This document shows, in pieces, positions 33,237 through 43,705 of a stretch of DNA of 64,000 nucleotides. Below the pieces are notes generated by a model. That model saw only the letters and a program-made list of their open reading frames with translations, made no database searches and was not told where the DNA came from. Source of the DNA: Nectonema munidae (lineage: Eukaryota > Nematomorpha > Nectonematoida > Nectonematidae); NCBI GenBank assembly GCA_030549495.1, contig JAUIRK010000059.1, positions 248,001-312,000 on the forward strand. The letters run 5' to 3'. Position 1 is the stretch's first letter. The number at the start of each line of letters is the position of its first letter. A program made the position numbers and the translations under genes.

Positions 33237-34653
33237 AAGAAAAGGAATCATGATCACTAATACGTCAATCTTCAATACATACATATCACATCACAAGTAT
33301 AATTCATTCACACTGTTTTCAATTTTACATTCAGTATCCATTTATATGAAAAAACGTCATTTTTTGAGAAACTAAAACTGATAGTATAAGATGAATATAA
33401 CATAAGTTCAGAAGTTAAAGTTCATACAGCATAACTTCTAGATCTTGAAGTTTTTAAAATATAACGTTTAGAAATTGTGTTTTGCATAGCTTCAAACTTT
33501 CACCTTTTTGAATCACAATCTAACAATACGTATGCATAGTTCAACACAACCGCCATAAAAGTATTTTCTTGAAAACTTAACGCCACGTGGAATAAAAAGA
33601 AAAATTATGCAAAGAAAGAATTTGACTCAATCATTATCAAATTCATTAAATTCTTCTAAAAAAAACTCCAAAATATTTGTAAAATAAAACAGAAAGGATG
33701 GAAAACACGATAGAAAAAAAATTGTAAAAATATCATAAAGATATAAAAAAGGATTTTTTTTCGATTGCAAAAAAATGTGAAGACATTTAATAATTTTTCT
33801 ATGGAGTTTTTTTACCAATAAATAGTCCTACGCGTTTTGTGTCAATTGTCGTCCTCCGACGGTTAAAAACAGGCATATATACAATGTATAGTTCTTATCC
33901 ATACACTACTCGTTTCATAACTTCTTAAATCATTGTGGGATGAATCTACAAATCTTTGAAGTTAATTTTTAAACAGGAGATAAATATTTATTGTTTAATT
34001 TGGCTTCTATATATAGCATATTATTTAAATATTTTCATCTTTTATATTTTGATTAGATCAAAAACCTTTGTTTGAAAAGAGTTTAATCGAAAAACGTGAC
34101 GTTGTTGAGTACCAAAGTTTGAAAAAACTTGAGCCAACTTTTTATTGGTTGAATGGTATTTCCTTTCTCTACTTTTTCATTTTTAAAATTATTTTGTGCT
34201 TAACTGCTTCTTAAATTTTCTGTTATTGTGTGCTTTCTCTATTTTTGTATTTTATAGACTACACACTTGCTATTTTGAACAGAACGAACGACTACTTTTA
34301 CCTTTTAAATCCAAAATATCCTAAAACTAAGAAGATTTCTCTAAAATATCTTAAGGTATTAACATCACTCTTTTAATCCCTCTTACCTTTACTAGATCTA
34401 CACATATACAAATTGAAAATAGAACTTGAATTTTCCATTATACTAGTAGTTTATTGCTTAAATTTGAAAAACGTGAACGATTCGAAAAATGTTTTATTAA
34501 AATTACAATTAATTTCGCTGTTGTCTCACACCTTTATCAAGTATTGCGAAAATACTGAGATAGAAAACTTGTGAATGTAGTGGGTATATACTTTTTTTTA
34601 TTAAAAAAATTACTTTTTAATATATCTAGAGAAAAATAGGATAAAAATAGAAA
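33237..34653. other. Intron sequence, no gene seen
   Basis: AT-rich with A and T runs. Two TTTTGTATTTTATAG acceptor-like spots (for example near 34257) are not followed by supported exons. Confidence 0.45.
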
Positions 34654-34811
34654 ATGCAGGAGATTTATTCTGACCCCACGATCTCCATGAGGAGAATAAA
34701 TTAATCCATATTAATTTATTATTTTCTTCCTTATTAATTCATTATTTTATTCTCCTTTTATGATTATGGACATTGTGGTGTCCAAAATATAAATTAATAA
34801 ATCTCCTGCAT
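34654..34811. mobile_element. 158-bp MITE with perfect 16-bp inverted ends
   Basis: ATGCAGGAGATTTATT at 34654-34669 is exactly inverted at 34796-34811. The interior is AT-rich and non-coding. No clear target duplication was identified, so the superfamily is open. Confidence 0.65.
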
Positions 34812-34904
34812 CTTGTATTGTTCTCCCTTTTCAACTATATTTTTTAATACTTAAAAGTGTGACATCATCTGCTTGTAGTGTCGAAGCTTAGCAGTTAGGA
34901 AGGA

Positions 34905-36210
34905 TAGATGTGATGTTGTTAAAGATGAGAAAGAGGAAAGGTCCAAGGTCAATGAGTAAACGCGGTGGCGGCGTACTTCTTTACTACACACACCATTCCA
35001 CACTCCTATTATATCCAAGTTCACAATATATTTCTCAATTTCCTACTAATCCTTCTTCATTGACATCTGAATTTTTAATTTTCCCCCAGTAATAAAGCAA
35101 CCTGCAAAGTCCTCACAGGCGACTCATTCTTTCTAGGAGATTTTACATCAACCTACTTTTTTCATTACCTCAAACTTCCTATCTTTTATATCTATTTTCC
35201 AATCGCGGTTTCTTCCCTCTCATAACCAAACTCATTTCGAATCTTCCTTATTGACAACATTTTTGTTAACTTTAACCACAATTTCTAAAACTTCAACATA
35301 ATCTCTGATTTATCAGACCATTTCCACTCGGTGGTGATCTTCCATGATTTTTTACTTGCCTCTTCATATACTGCCAACTCTAACAAAGTATATCGCATTT
35401 TTTCAAACTACAGAATCCATTATTTTCTGAATCTTTTGACAGATGGATGATTTACCTCTCTCTTTATTCATTTTTTATTATTCATTATTATTCTTTTTTT
35501 TAATGCATATAAGACTATTTTTGATATTGCTTTTCAACCAATAATTTCATCTCAGAAATTAACAACGAACTCGCAAAATTAAGAAAACTCAAAAAATTTC
35601 TGTACAATTTTTCTCTTAAACACAATTTCAATACAAACATTTTTATGATTCTATAAATACAAAATTAAAGAAGATAAAGCTAATTACTTCTATTCTCAAC
35701 TCTCGAGAACCAGAAAAAGAACCTCGAAAACTTTAAATTATTTTTTTAGTCTCAACCAAAAACCCGTCGACTTCCTTTTACTCCTAATGATATTTTCAAT
35801 TTCTGGTTTCCCATCCTCCCATCAGTGGTATCTAATTCTAGATTTGATTACATCAGATCTAACGTTCTAACAAATCCTTGTACTTTTTTTGGTTCTACCT
35901 TTACTCACAAAGATTTATTAATTTCTGTCTCTTGTCTTAAAAATCTCAAATCTACTGTTCTGATCAGATCAACATCAAGATTATTATTCTATCTCTCCCA
36001 TCTATTTCAAATGTATTGCTTTCTATCTACAATCTTTCTTTGGCATCCGGCATCTTTTCCGACATTCTTAAATCGCAAACCGTAATAGTCCTTCTCAAAA
36101 ACAAAAAATCAATTGCTTCTATTTCTAATTATGGACCTATTTCACTCACATTAAACTTCTCCAAGATATTTAAAAGAATAATAAAGAAGATTAAGTGCTT
36201 ATAAAGATGT
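34905..36210 (+). pseudogene. CR1/Jockey-like LINE fragment
   Basis: At 34910-35092 an endonuclease piece has SKRGGGVLLYYTHHS. At 36016-36204 a reverse-transcriptase piece has NLSLASGIFSDILKSQTVIV and SNYGPISLTLNFSKIFKRI, matching RT blocks 1-2 of CR1/Jockey-type LINEs ('S-x-SNYRPISLL-x-x-x-SKI-E'). The stretch between is the decayed remainder of the same ORF2. It is truncated after RT block 2. Both endonuclease and RT are broken by many stops. Confidence 0.7.
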
Positions 36211-37440
36211 GGAAATTAATAAAAGTTCATTGAAATTGCAGCAACTCGTTGGTAGTTAAGATCTGTGTATGACCATAGTGGTCGAAGAAAGAATTTTGAA
36301 TTAAGATTTTTACTATTTCAATGATGTGTTGTATTCTCTTGCAAGTGTTTTGTTAGTAATGATGATCAAATGCAAAAAAATTACAGTTTCCAATTGCAAC
36401 TTATCTTGCATTCACAATTTCCGCAACCAGACGGCGATTCCAACCCCAAAAATTCTTAAGCGAATTTAGATACACAAAGTGGAACTTATGAGGCTATTAA
36501 TCGGTTCAGGTCTTTTACAGAGTGTTTGGTTAGTAAATACAAAAGAATTTACAATTTCCATTTTTAAGTGGACCCATTGGTTGCATGACTTCCAAAATTT
36601 TCTTTAATTCCAAGATTTCAGTGCTCTGTGTGAGACAGCATTCCTAGTAATAGTCTTGGCCTACTATTATGTACTTCATTTAAAAAACCGCGAACATCAA
36701 AAATGATTCCTATTATCAAAAATTTCTTGCGCACAAGGACATGATTCATCTTCAAATTTAATAGCATTGAATTTCACAAATTTCCGAAATTTATTTTATA
36801 GACTAATGACAGGGATAATGGCTTTGTTACATGCGATGAGTAGTGATCGCTGTCTCTTCATTTTTTGATGGGTAAGTCTAAACCAAATGAAGTCAGGCAT
36901 ACCTTGTTCTATTCATTCAATTTTGGCTCCTTTTTGTCAGTCTATTTTCTTCAAAAAGCGTAATTATGTGAAACTTTTGTGAAAGTATTGTATGTGTTTT
37001 CAAAATGTGAAATGCGCTACCAAACTACTCATTCCAACTGTTGCGAGTAGAGGGAATTTATCGAACTTATGCTGCTAGATACAAATCTTACTTTCAGAGA
37101 AATGCATGATGAGTTTGTGAAATACTCTAAATCTTTTTTGTTTGTCTTCACCATTGTGTGGAGCTTTATTCAGGTGATTTGAAACCCCAATAGAAGTGCA
37201 ATTTTACTCAATCCTATAGTTAGTCTGAGAACAATTGCGCTCGAATTATCAATTTGTTTCGCTGTGACTCTCTCTATCATATTTCAGCTCTTTATATCTT
37301 CTTGCGTTGAAGTAGACTGTAACGACTGTAATTTATCTAAAATGTTAACAACCGCATTCTGCACTAATGTAGGTGCACTTCTTGATATTCTAGATATCTT
37401 CTTGCGTTGAAGGTTTTTTCTTAAATTCCCCATTCCATTT
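36211..37440. other. Intron sequence, no gene seen
   Basis: Unique-looking, slightly less AT-rich sequence. A potential exon at about 36801-36869 (TTTATAG...GGTAAGT) was considered, but its candidate frames run into stops and it lacks family similarity. Confidence 0.45.
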
Positions 37441-37789
37441 TTAACCCCCCCCCCCCTTCACTAAAAAATTAATTGTAGAAAATTGGCTGAATCATATCCC
37501 TTCAAATTTTGTGACTTTTCCTAAAATCGCTAGCTGCATCTTTTGAAACCATTTTCATGGTAGTTGAATGACCCTTTCATGTCCAAAACTGTCAATCAAA
37601 ATCAAAAATTAATTTTTTTTTAGCAAAATTTAACCTTATAACTTAGGATCTATATTATATAAAACTCTGAAAATTTATAATTATATACAGTTTGGAACGC
37701 ATAACACTTTATATATTAAATTTTTTCAATAATCATCGCTATTTTATAGAAAATGTCAATCAAAATTTTGATTGATCAAAAATATATCT

Positions 37790-39260
37790 AATAAAATATA
37801 CCTTCAAATTTAACATAAAATATATGTTTTTATACTAAATCGGTCATGCTGTTTTCATTTCTGGACTCATTTTTTACATTTAAGACTTGAAAATACCTAT
37901 AAGTGTTAATCAAATTTGCGGTTTACTTCTGAAAATTGTCTCCAAAAACATTCCTTCACATTTTACATAAAATATATGTTTTATACCAAATCGATCATGT
38001 TGTTTTCATTTCTGGACTCATTTTTTACATTTAAGATTTGAAAATACCTATAAGTGTTAATCAAATTTGCGGTTTACTTCTGAAAATTGTCTCCAAAAAC
38101 ATTCCTTCACATTTTACATAAAATATATGTGTTATACTAAATCGGCCATGCTGGTTTCATTTCTGGACTCATTTTTTACGTTTAGGATCTGAAAATACCT
38201 ATAAGTGTTAATTAAATTTGCGGTTTATTCTAAAAATTGTCTCCAAATACATTCATTCAAATTTTACAATGAAAAATATGTTTTTATACCAAATCAACCA
38301 TGCTGTTTTCATTTCTGAACTCATTTTTCACATTTAGAGGTTTTAAAATATCTGTCAATGTCAATCAAATTTGCGGTTTACTTCTAAAAGCTATCTCCAA
38401 AAATATTCTCTCAATTTTACATGAAATATATGTTTTTATACTAAATCAATCATGCTGTTTTCATTTCTGAACTCATTTTTTACATTTAGGATGTGAAAAC
38501 ACTTATAAGTGTTAATCAAATTTGCGGTTTACTTCTAAAAATGTCTCCAAAAACATTCATTCAAATTTTACAATTAAACATATGTTTTTATACCAAATCA
38601 ACCATGCTAGTTTCATTTATAGACTCAATTTTTGCAGTTTGAATTTGAAAACACCTATAAGTATCAATCAAATTTGCGTTTAGTTCTAAAATTTATTTCC
38701 AAAAATATTGATTCAAATTTTACATGAAATATATGTTTTTATAGTAAATAAATCATGATTTCATTTTTTGACTCAGATATCGCATTTAGAGGTTTTACTG
38801 CTAGTGTCAATCAAATTTGCGGTTTATGTTTGAAAACTATATCCCAAAATATTCTCTCTTATTTTACATGAAATATATGTTTTTATACCAATTCGACCAT
38901 GATAATTTTTATTTCTGAAATCAATTTTTTGCATTTAGAGGTTTTAAATGTCTGAAAGTGTCAATCAAATGTTCGATTTACGTCTAATGTCTATAGAAAT
39001 ATTTTTGAAATTTAAATAAAATATCTGTTTTTTATACCAAATGGAAGATGCTGGTTTCATTTTTGGACTAAGGTTTGGCATTTATGGTTTTAAAATATCT
39101 GAAAACTTCAATCAGATTTGCGGTTTACTTCTAGATACTGTCTTCAAAAAAATAAAATATCTGTTTTATACCAAATCGACTATGCTTATTTTATTTCTGT
39201 ACTGGATTTTGGATAATACGGTTAAAAAATATCTCAAAGTGGCAATTGAATTAGTAATGT
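37790..39260 (+). repeat. Tandem array of ~150-bp unit Y, about nine copies
   Basis: The anchor TCAAATTTGCGGTTTACTTC (with variants) occurs near 37911, 38062, 38213, 38367, 38518, 38670, 38813, 38965 and 39113, a period of 143-154 bp. Copies on the left are nearly identical; those on the right are more diverged. The unit also contains ATGCTGTTTTCATTTCTG and ACATAAAATATATGTTTT. Confidence 0.9.
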
Positions 39261-39689
39261 ATGCCTGAAAATCAGTTCTGTAAAAAATTTTCAAAAAACG
39301 GCTGCATATTAGATATATAGTAAAAATATACCTTTTTTTTTGTATATTTTGGCTTATAATATTTTCTACTATCATCTTGAGTATGAAATATTTATTAAAA
39401 AAAATAAAACGTATTATAAAATCTTTTGAAAATTTGTATGAGAGGAGGAACCAATTTGAAAACTAATTGAAAAGAGAACATGTGATCAAAACAAATAATT
39501 AAAAAAATATGTATCTTGACTAAATGGAAGATCTACAATGTTCTAATGAACTAGGAATGGTTTAATTATATAATATTAGATGCTTCAAAAAAGATTTTGA
39601 ATGTGAAAAAGAAGTTCCTCTTTTACAAATGAAAAATATTTAAATCTATAGATTATCATCTAGGATTACAGTTAACATTTAGCTAAGAT

Positions 39690-40210
39690 GGGTAGGAAAT
39701 CTGAAAATTTAGAATAGGTCAGATTTATCAAAAATGGCTCAGATGCCAATATGTGAGAATTTAGTCACTATCAAGATATTTTTAATTTAAATTGAATTTG
39801 TCGATTTTTCCTTTTGCGTCAAAGAAATAATTTTTTAGATGAAAAACGTGGACAACTTTTTGTAATTGAACAATGAACATCACGAATGATTCATCAGAAA
39901 AAAACCTTTGAAATGATATTGGTTGACAAATATTCAGGCCAGATAATAAAATACACGATACTGATAAAAAAGTCTAAGATCATCCAGAAGATTCTTTAAT
40001 CAAAATGCTTTGAGAGAGGAAAATAGTAATTTTATCATTATAAAAAAATTTTCGAACACACATTGAAGAATATAAATCTCTAATCAAAAAAAAGCTACCA
40101 AGAAAGGATCATCATGGAATGAATAGCAAAATTACATACTGTAAATTATAATATGACGTAGAGACTACGAGCCGATAACGAATTTGTAGCCAAAAAGATG
40201 GAGTTTACCA
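39690..40210 (-). pseudogene. Second copy of the unknown coding segment
   Basis: Reverse complement of this stretch aligns with 5240-5830: LHLFGYKFVI against LHPFDYKFVI, LKNLLDDLRLF against LKNLLDDLMLF, and LNICQPISFQRFFSDE against LNICQTIPVQKFFSDE. It is more decayed than the 5-kb copy (several stops and shifts). It sits between the Y and X arrays, the position expected for a transposase in an autonomous parent. Confidence 0.5.
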
Positions 40211-40289
40211 TACACGGTAAACTTCATCATCTCCCTATACTTTCTATTAAACGTAATTCTCTAATTCAAAAACCGTGCCTGATCATTCT

Positions 40290-41400
40290 TTTTGGGATAA
40301 ATCAATTTTTTGACAGTTTTGATTTATTTTCATAAAAAATGAATACCACCACTGAATTACGCATGCTTAAAAATGGGTATATATGTGTAAAAAACTTTAT
40401 ATTATTACTTAGATAAAAAGTTTCTTTTTAAGATGAGCTGTCATATATAAATCAACGCTTTGATAACTTTAATTGCTTTTTATAAAAAAAATGAATATCA
40501 CTGCTGAATTCAGCATGCTTGAAAATGGGTGTATATGTGTAAATAACATTATATAATTATTTGGATAAAAAGTTTTTTTTGAGATGAACTGTCATATGTA
40601 AATCACTTTTTTGACAGGTTTGAATGATTTTCATAAAAAATGAATATCACCACTGAATTCAGCATATTTGAAAATGGGTATACATGTGTAAAAAACTTAA
40701 TATAATTATTTAGATAAAAAGTTCCTTTTTGAGATGAGCTGCCACATTTAGATCAATTTTTTGAGAGGTTTGATTGATTTTCATAAAAAATGAATATCAC
40801 CACTGAATTCAGCATATTTGAAAATGGTATACATGTGTAAAAAACTTAATATAATTATTTAGATAAAAAGTTCCTTTTTGAGATGAGCTGCCACATTTAG
40901 ATCAATTTTTTGAGAGGTTTGATTGATTTTCATAAAAAATGAATATCACCACTGAATTCAGCATATTTGAAAATGGTATACATGTGTAAAAAACTTAATA
41001 TAATTATTTAGATAAAAAGTTCCTTTTTGAGATGAGCTGCCACATTTAGATCAATTTTTTGAGAGGTTTGATTGATTTTCATAAAAAATGAATATCACTA
41101 CTGAATTCAGCATATTTGAAAATGGGTATACATGTGTAAAAAACTTTATATAATTATTTAGATAAAAAGTTCCTTTTTGAGATGAGCTGCCACATTTAGA
41201 TCAATTTTTTGAGAGGTTTGATTGATTTTCATAAAAAATGAATATCACTACAGAATTCAGCATATTTGAAATGGGTATACATGTGTAAAAAACTTTATAT
41301 AATTATTTAAATAAAAAGTTCCTTTTTAAGATGAGCTGTCAAATATAAATCAATTTTTTGACAGGTTTGATTTATTTTGATAAAAAATGGACATCACCAC
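40290..41400 (+). repeat. Tandem array of unit X, eight copies
   Basis: The unit anchor (GTTTGATTGATTTTCATAAA and variants) recurs near 40318, 40469, 40619, 40769, 40918, 41068, 41218 and 41368, a very regular 149-151 bp. Units from 40680 to 41220 are almost identical and share GAGAGGTTTG and GAGCTGCCACATTTAG, so they were amplified together recently. The outer units are diverged. Confidence 0.9.
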
Positions 41401-41542
41401 TGAATTCAGCATAGTTGAAATATATATGTAACATTAAAAATATTTATAAAAACTTATTAATATCTGAGAAAAATAGGGGGGGGGGCACTTTACGCCCCCA
41501 GCACTTGAGCGGACAAATTTTGCCCAGCACTAATAGGGTTAA

Positions 41543-41761
41543 GAAGTAACGGACTTGAGCACATTTTAAATGCACGCAATTTAGTCCGCCTGATCAAATT
41601 TACTTGAAATCTGTGTTCAATGTATGAAGAACATATTGGCAAACTTCGGTTTCTGTAAATTCTTGTGAATTTGGTTCTATTCCTATAGTAATTTTTATAA
41701 TTTCATTCACTGGTACATTTATAAAAATACACATAATTAAAAATATATTAAAAAATGTATA
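41543..41761. other. Short unannotated spacer
   Basis: Single-copy AT-rich sequence between the TTAA element and the Tigger end; nothing recognised. Confidence 0.45.
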
Positions 41762-42554
41762 TAGTCGATATTCGCTATAAGCACCTTCACGGGAGTGACA
41801 ACTTTGGTGCTTATATCGAATATGTGCTTGTATCGAATTTCCGAATTAAAAATGTTTCATAAGTTAATATAACTAAATTAAAACAGTATTATTTATTGAT
41901 TGAAAAAAAATCTTTAATAGTAGATTGACGCAGTTTTCTTGTCTCAATTACATAACTTCTGAGTGATTCTTGAGCTTTCTTAAAATCTATTGTCGGAATT
42001 CCTAATTGCTCATAAACCTTATTAATTTCATCCATCATTTCCAAAGCTTCTTTGGCTGAGAATTTAGCTTGGTTTTCACTTTTTTCACTTTCACTGTCAG
42101 AAATTAAATTTTCTGTGATGTCGTTTGCTGTTTCGAAGCATTCTAAATCGTCATCACAGTGAATATAATCTGAAGTGAAAAAATTTTCTTCAGCTGCACT
42201 GTCTGTGCTTTCTGAAGATCCCAGTTGTTCAGAATTCCAGCTAAAACATTTTTGGAAGCAATTTTTAATTACCTGAGGAGAAACACTGTTCCATGAATCT
42301 TGCAAAAAATGAAGAGAATCAAGAATTGTAACAGATTTTACAGCCCTCTCCATGTCATCATCCTGTCCACAATTCAAACGCTGTATAACTGTTCTCATCA
42401 GATTCTTTCTATAATGTGCTTTAATTAATACTTCGAATAATACCGGCATCCATGGGTTGTATAATTGAAGATGTGTTGGCAGGTAAAAAATAAATTTCAA
42501 TATTGAATGTTTTTAAGTCTTTTGGATGTGCAGGGCATTGGTCCATTATTAAAG
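41762..42554 (-). pseudogene. Tigger/pogo transposon, 3' half with transposase C-terminus
   Basis: The minus strand reads ALIMDQCPAHPKDLKTFNIE, FLPANTSSIIQPMDAGIIRS then, after a frameshift, KAHYRKNLMRTVIQRLNCGQ and an acidic C-terminus to SINK at 41889. 'MD-x-CPAHP' carries the second catalytic aspartate and 'LPANTSSIIQPMDAGII' is the signature of DDE_1 Tigger transposases. TCGATATTCGCTATAAGCACC at 41767 on looks like its terminal repeat. The 5' half is missing: the left part joins abruptly to RTE sequence at 42554/42555. The 203-codon C-terminal part is otherwise open. Confidence 0.8.
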
Positions 42555-43215
42555 CTAAAGTTCACTAGGCTACGTCTCCTGACTTCTTCATTTTTATGTG
42601 ATCCTTCAACGATATTCCTCAGCATATTGTATTCTGTTGTGGCTAACTTTCTTTCATCTTTCTTTTCTAAAGTTGGACATTCTGTTCCATAAGTCATAAC
42701 CGGTCTGATGATTGTTGTATATATTTTTGCCTTTAATTTCAGTGGTATTCTTTTATCGTACAGCACAGGTTTCATTTCTTTCCACTTCATCCAGCTCGCA
42801 TTTATTCTTGCTTGCACTTCTTTCTCACAAGTCCCATTCTCTGCATTTTGAGAACCCAAATACTTGAAACTACTCATTTTGTTCAATCTTTTCCATTCGG
42901 GTCTACAACTTCAACTGATACATTTCCACTTCTACTACATACCGTGGTTTCAGTTTTGTTAACATTTACCTTTAAGCCTACTTTTTCTACTCACGTTTGC
43001 CAAAGGATAATTCTATTTTGTACCTTTTCTTTACTGCGGTCAGAATCACCAAATCATCAGCAGAAAGCAACTCGTAAAGTTCTTCAAAAACTACATTTAA
43101 AATGATGGTAAACAAAAGTGGGCTCAGAGCTGATCCTTGATGTAGACCAACTTTTGTTCTAAATTCTCTAGATATTCCATTTAGTGTTCTAACGGTACCG
43201 ATTCTTCGGAAGCAA
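42555..43215 (-). pseudogene. RTE-clade LINE, RT core fragment
   Basis: The minus strand carries VGLHQGSALSPLLFTIILNV, then LLSADDLVILT (RT catalytic box with A-D-D), then SSFKYLGSQNAENGTCEKEV, QARINASWMKWKEMKPVLYD and TIIRPVMTYGTECPTLEKKD. It ends abruptly after SLVNFS where Tigger sequence begins. The matching part of the 31-kb copy continues past this point, so the 3' part was lost by deletion or rearrangement and not by normal LINE truncation. Frame interruptions lie near 42890-43000. Confidence 0.8.
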
Positions 43216-43705
43216 AATTTCTAAAGTTCAAAATCCAAAAAAATTTTATCTCAATTTTGTCAGATATTCTATAAACTAAATTTTTTCTAACTAAAACTTT
43301 TGAAATAACTTGAATATTTCTAAAATCTAAATTTGCAGAAAATAAATGACGTTTAATTTCTTATATACCCTAAAATTTAAGTGGAGAAATATTTTGACTG
43401 TTTACAAGAATATACATGTTATGCTGAGTAATCTTAGCTAGACTTTTCGTAGTCGTAAATTTGTAGCTTCCTTCGAAGAACACACAATCAATTAATTTTC
43501 TTGATATTGATATCCAACCTCGTTGCGCACTCCACTTTACTTGCGAACACTGCAAATAGTCAATTCTTTTAATGCCCGCAACTTTCGTGTTTCTCAACCA
43601 AATTTATCACGCGATAGACCAAATGAAAGCTCACGTTATGAACTTTAAGACTGTGCACCTTTATTTGAAGTAAATTCAAACCTGTAAAAAATCATCCCAG
43701 CTTTA
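43216..43705. other. No clear gene; possible minus-strand fragment
   Basis: A minus-strand frame at 43370-43597 (GIKRIDYLQCSQVKWSAQRG...) has balanced composition but no recognised family. It is not supported as an exon of the plus-strand gene. Confidence 0.3.

Larger units (their letters stand above)
37441..41542. mobile_element. 4.1-kb satellite-bearing TTAA element
   Basis: It begins TTAACCC followed by a C run and then, from 37455, the same ~320 bp as the 13637 element. It ends GCACTAATAGGGTTAA at 41542 with the same G run and CACTTTACGCCCCC phrase. The left terminal repeat lacks ~35 bases relative to the 13.6-kb copy. Inside: a unit-Y array (37790-39260), a middle with a decayed coding segment on the minus strand (39690-40210), and a unit-X array (40290-41400). 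It is the largest copy in the window, inserted in an intron of the DPP-like gene. Confidence 0.85.

Noticed and set aside
36795-36880. TTTATAG ... GGTAAGT as a possible exon of the DPP-like gene
   Set aside because: The frames tried contain stops before the donor or show no family similarity.
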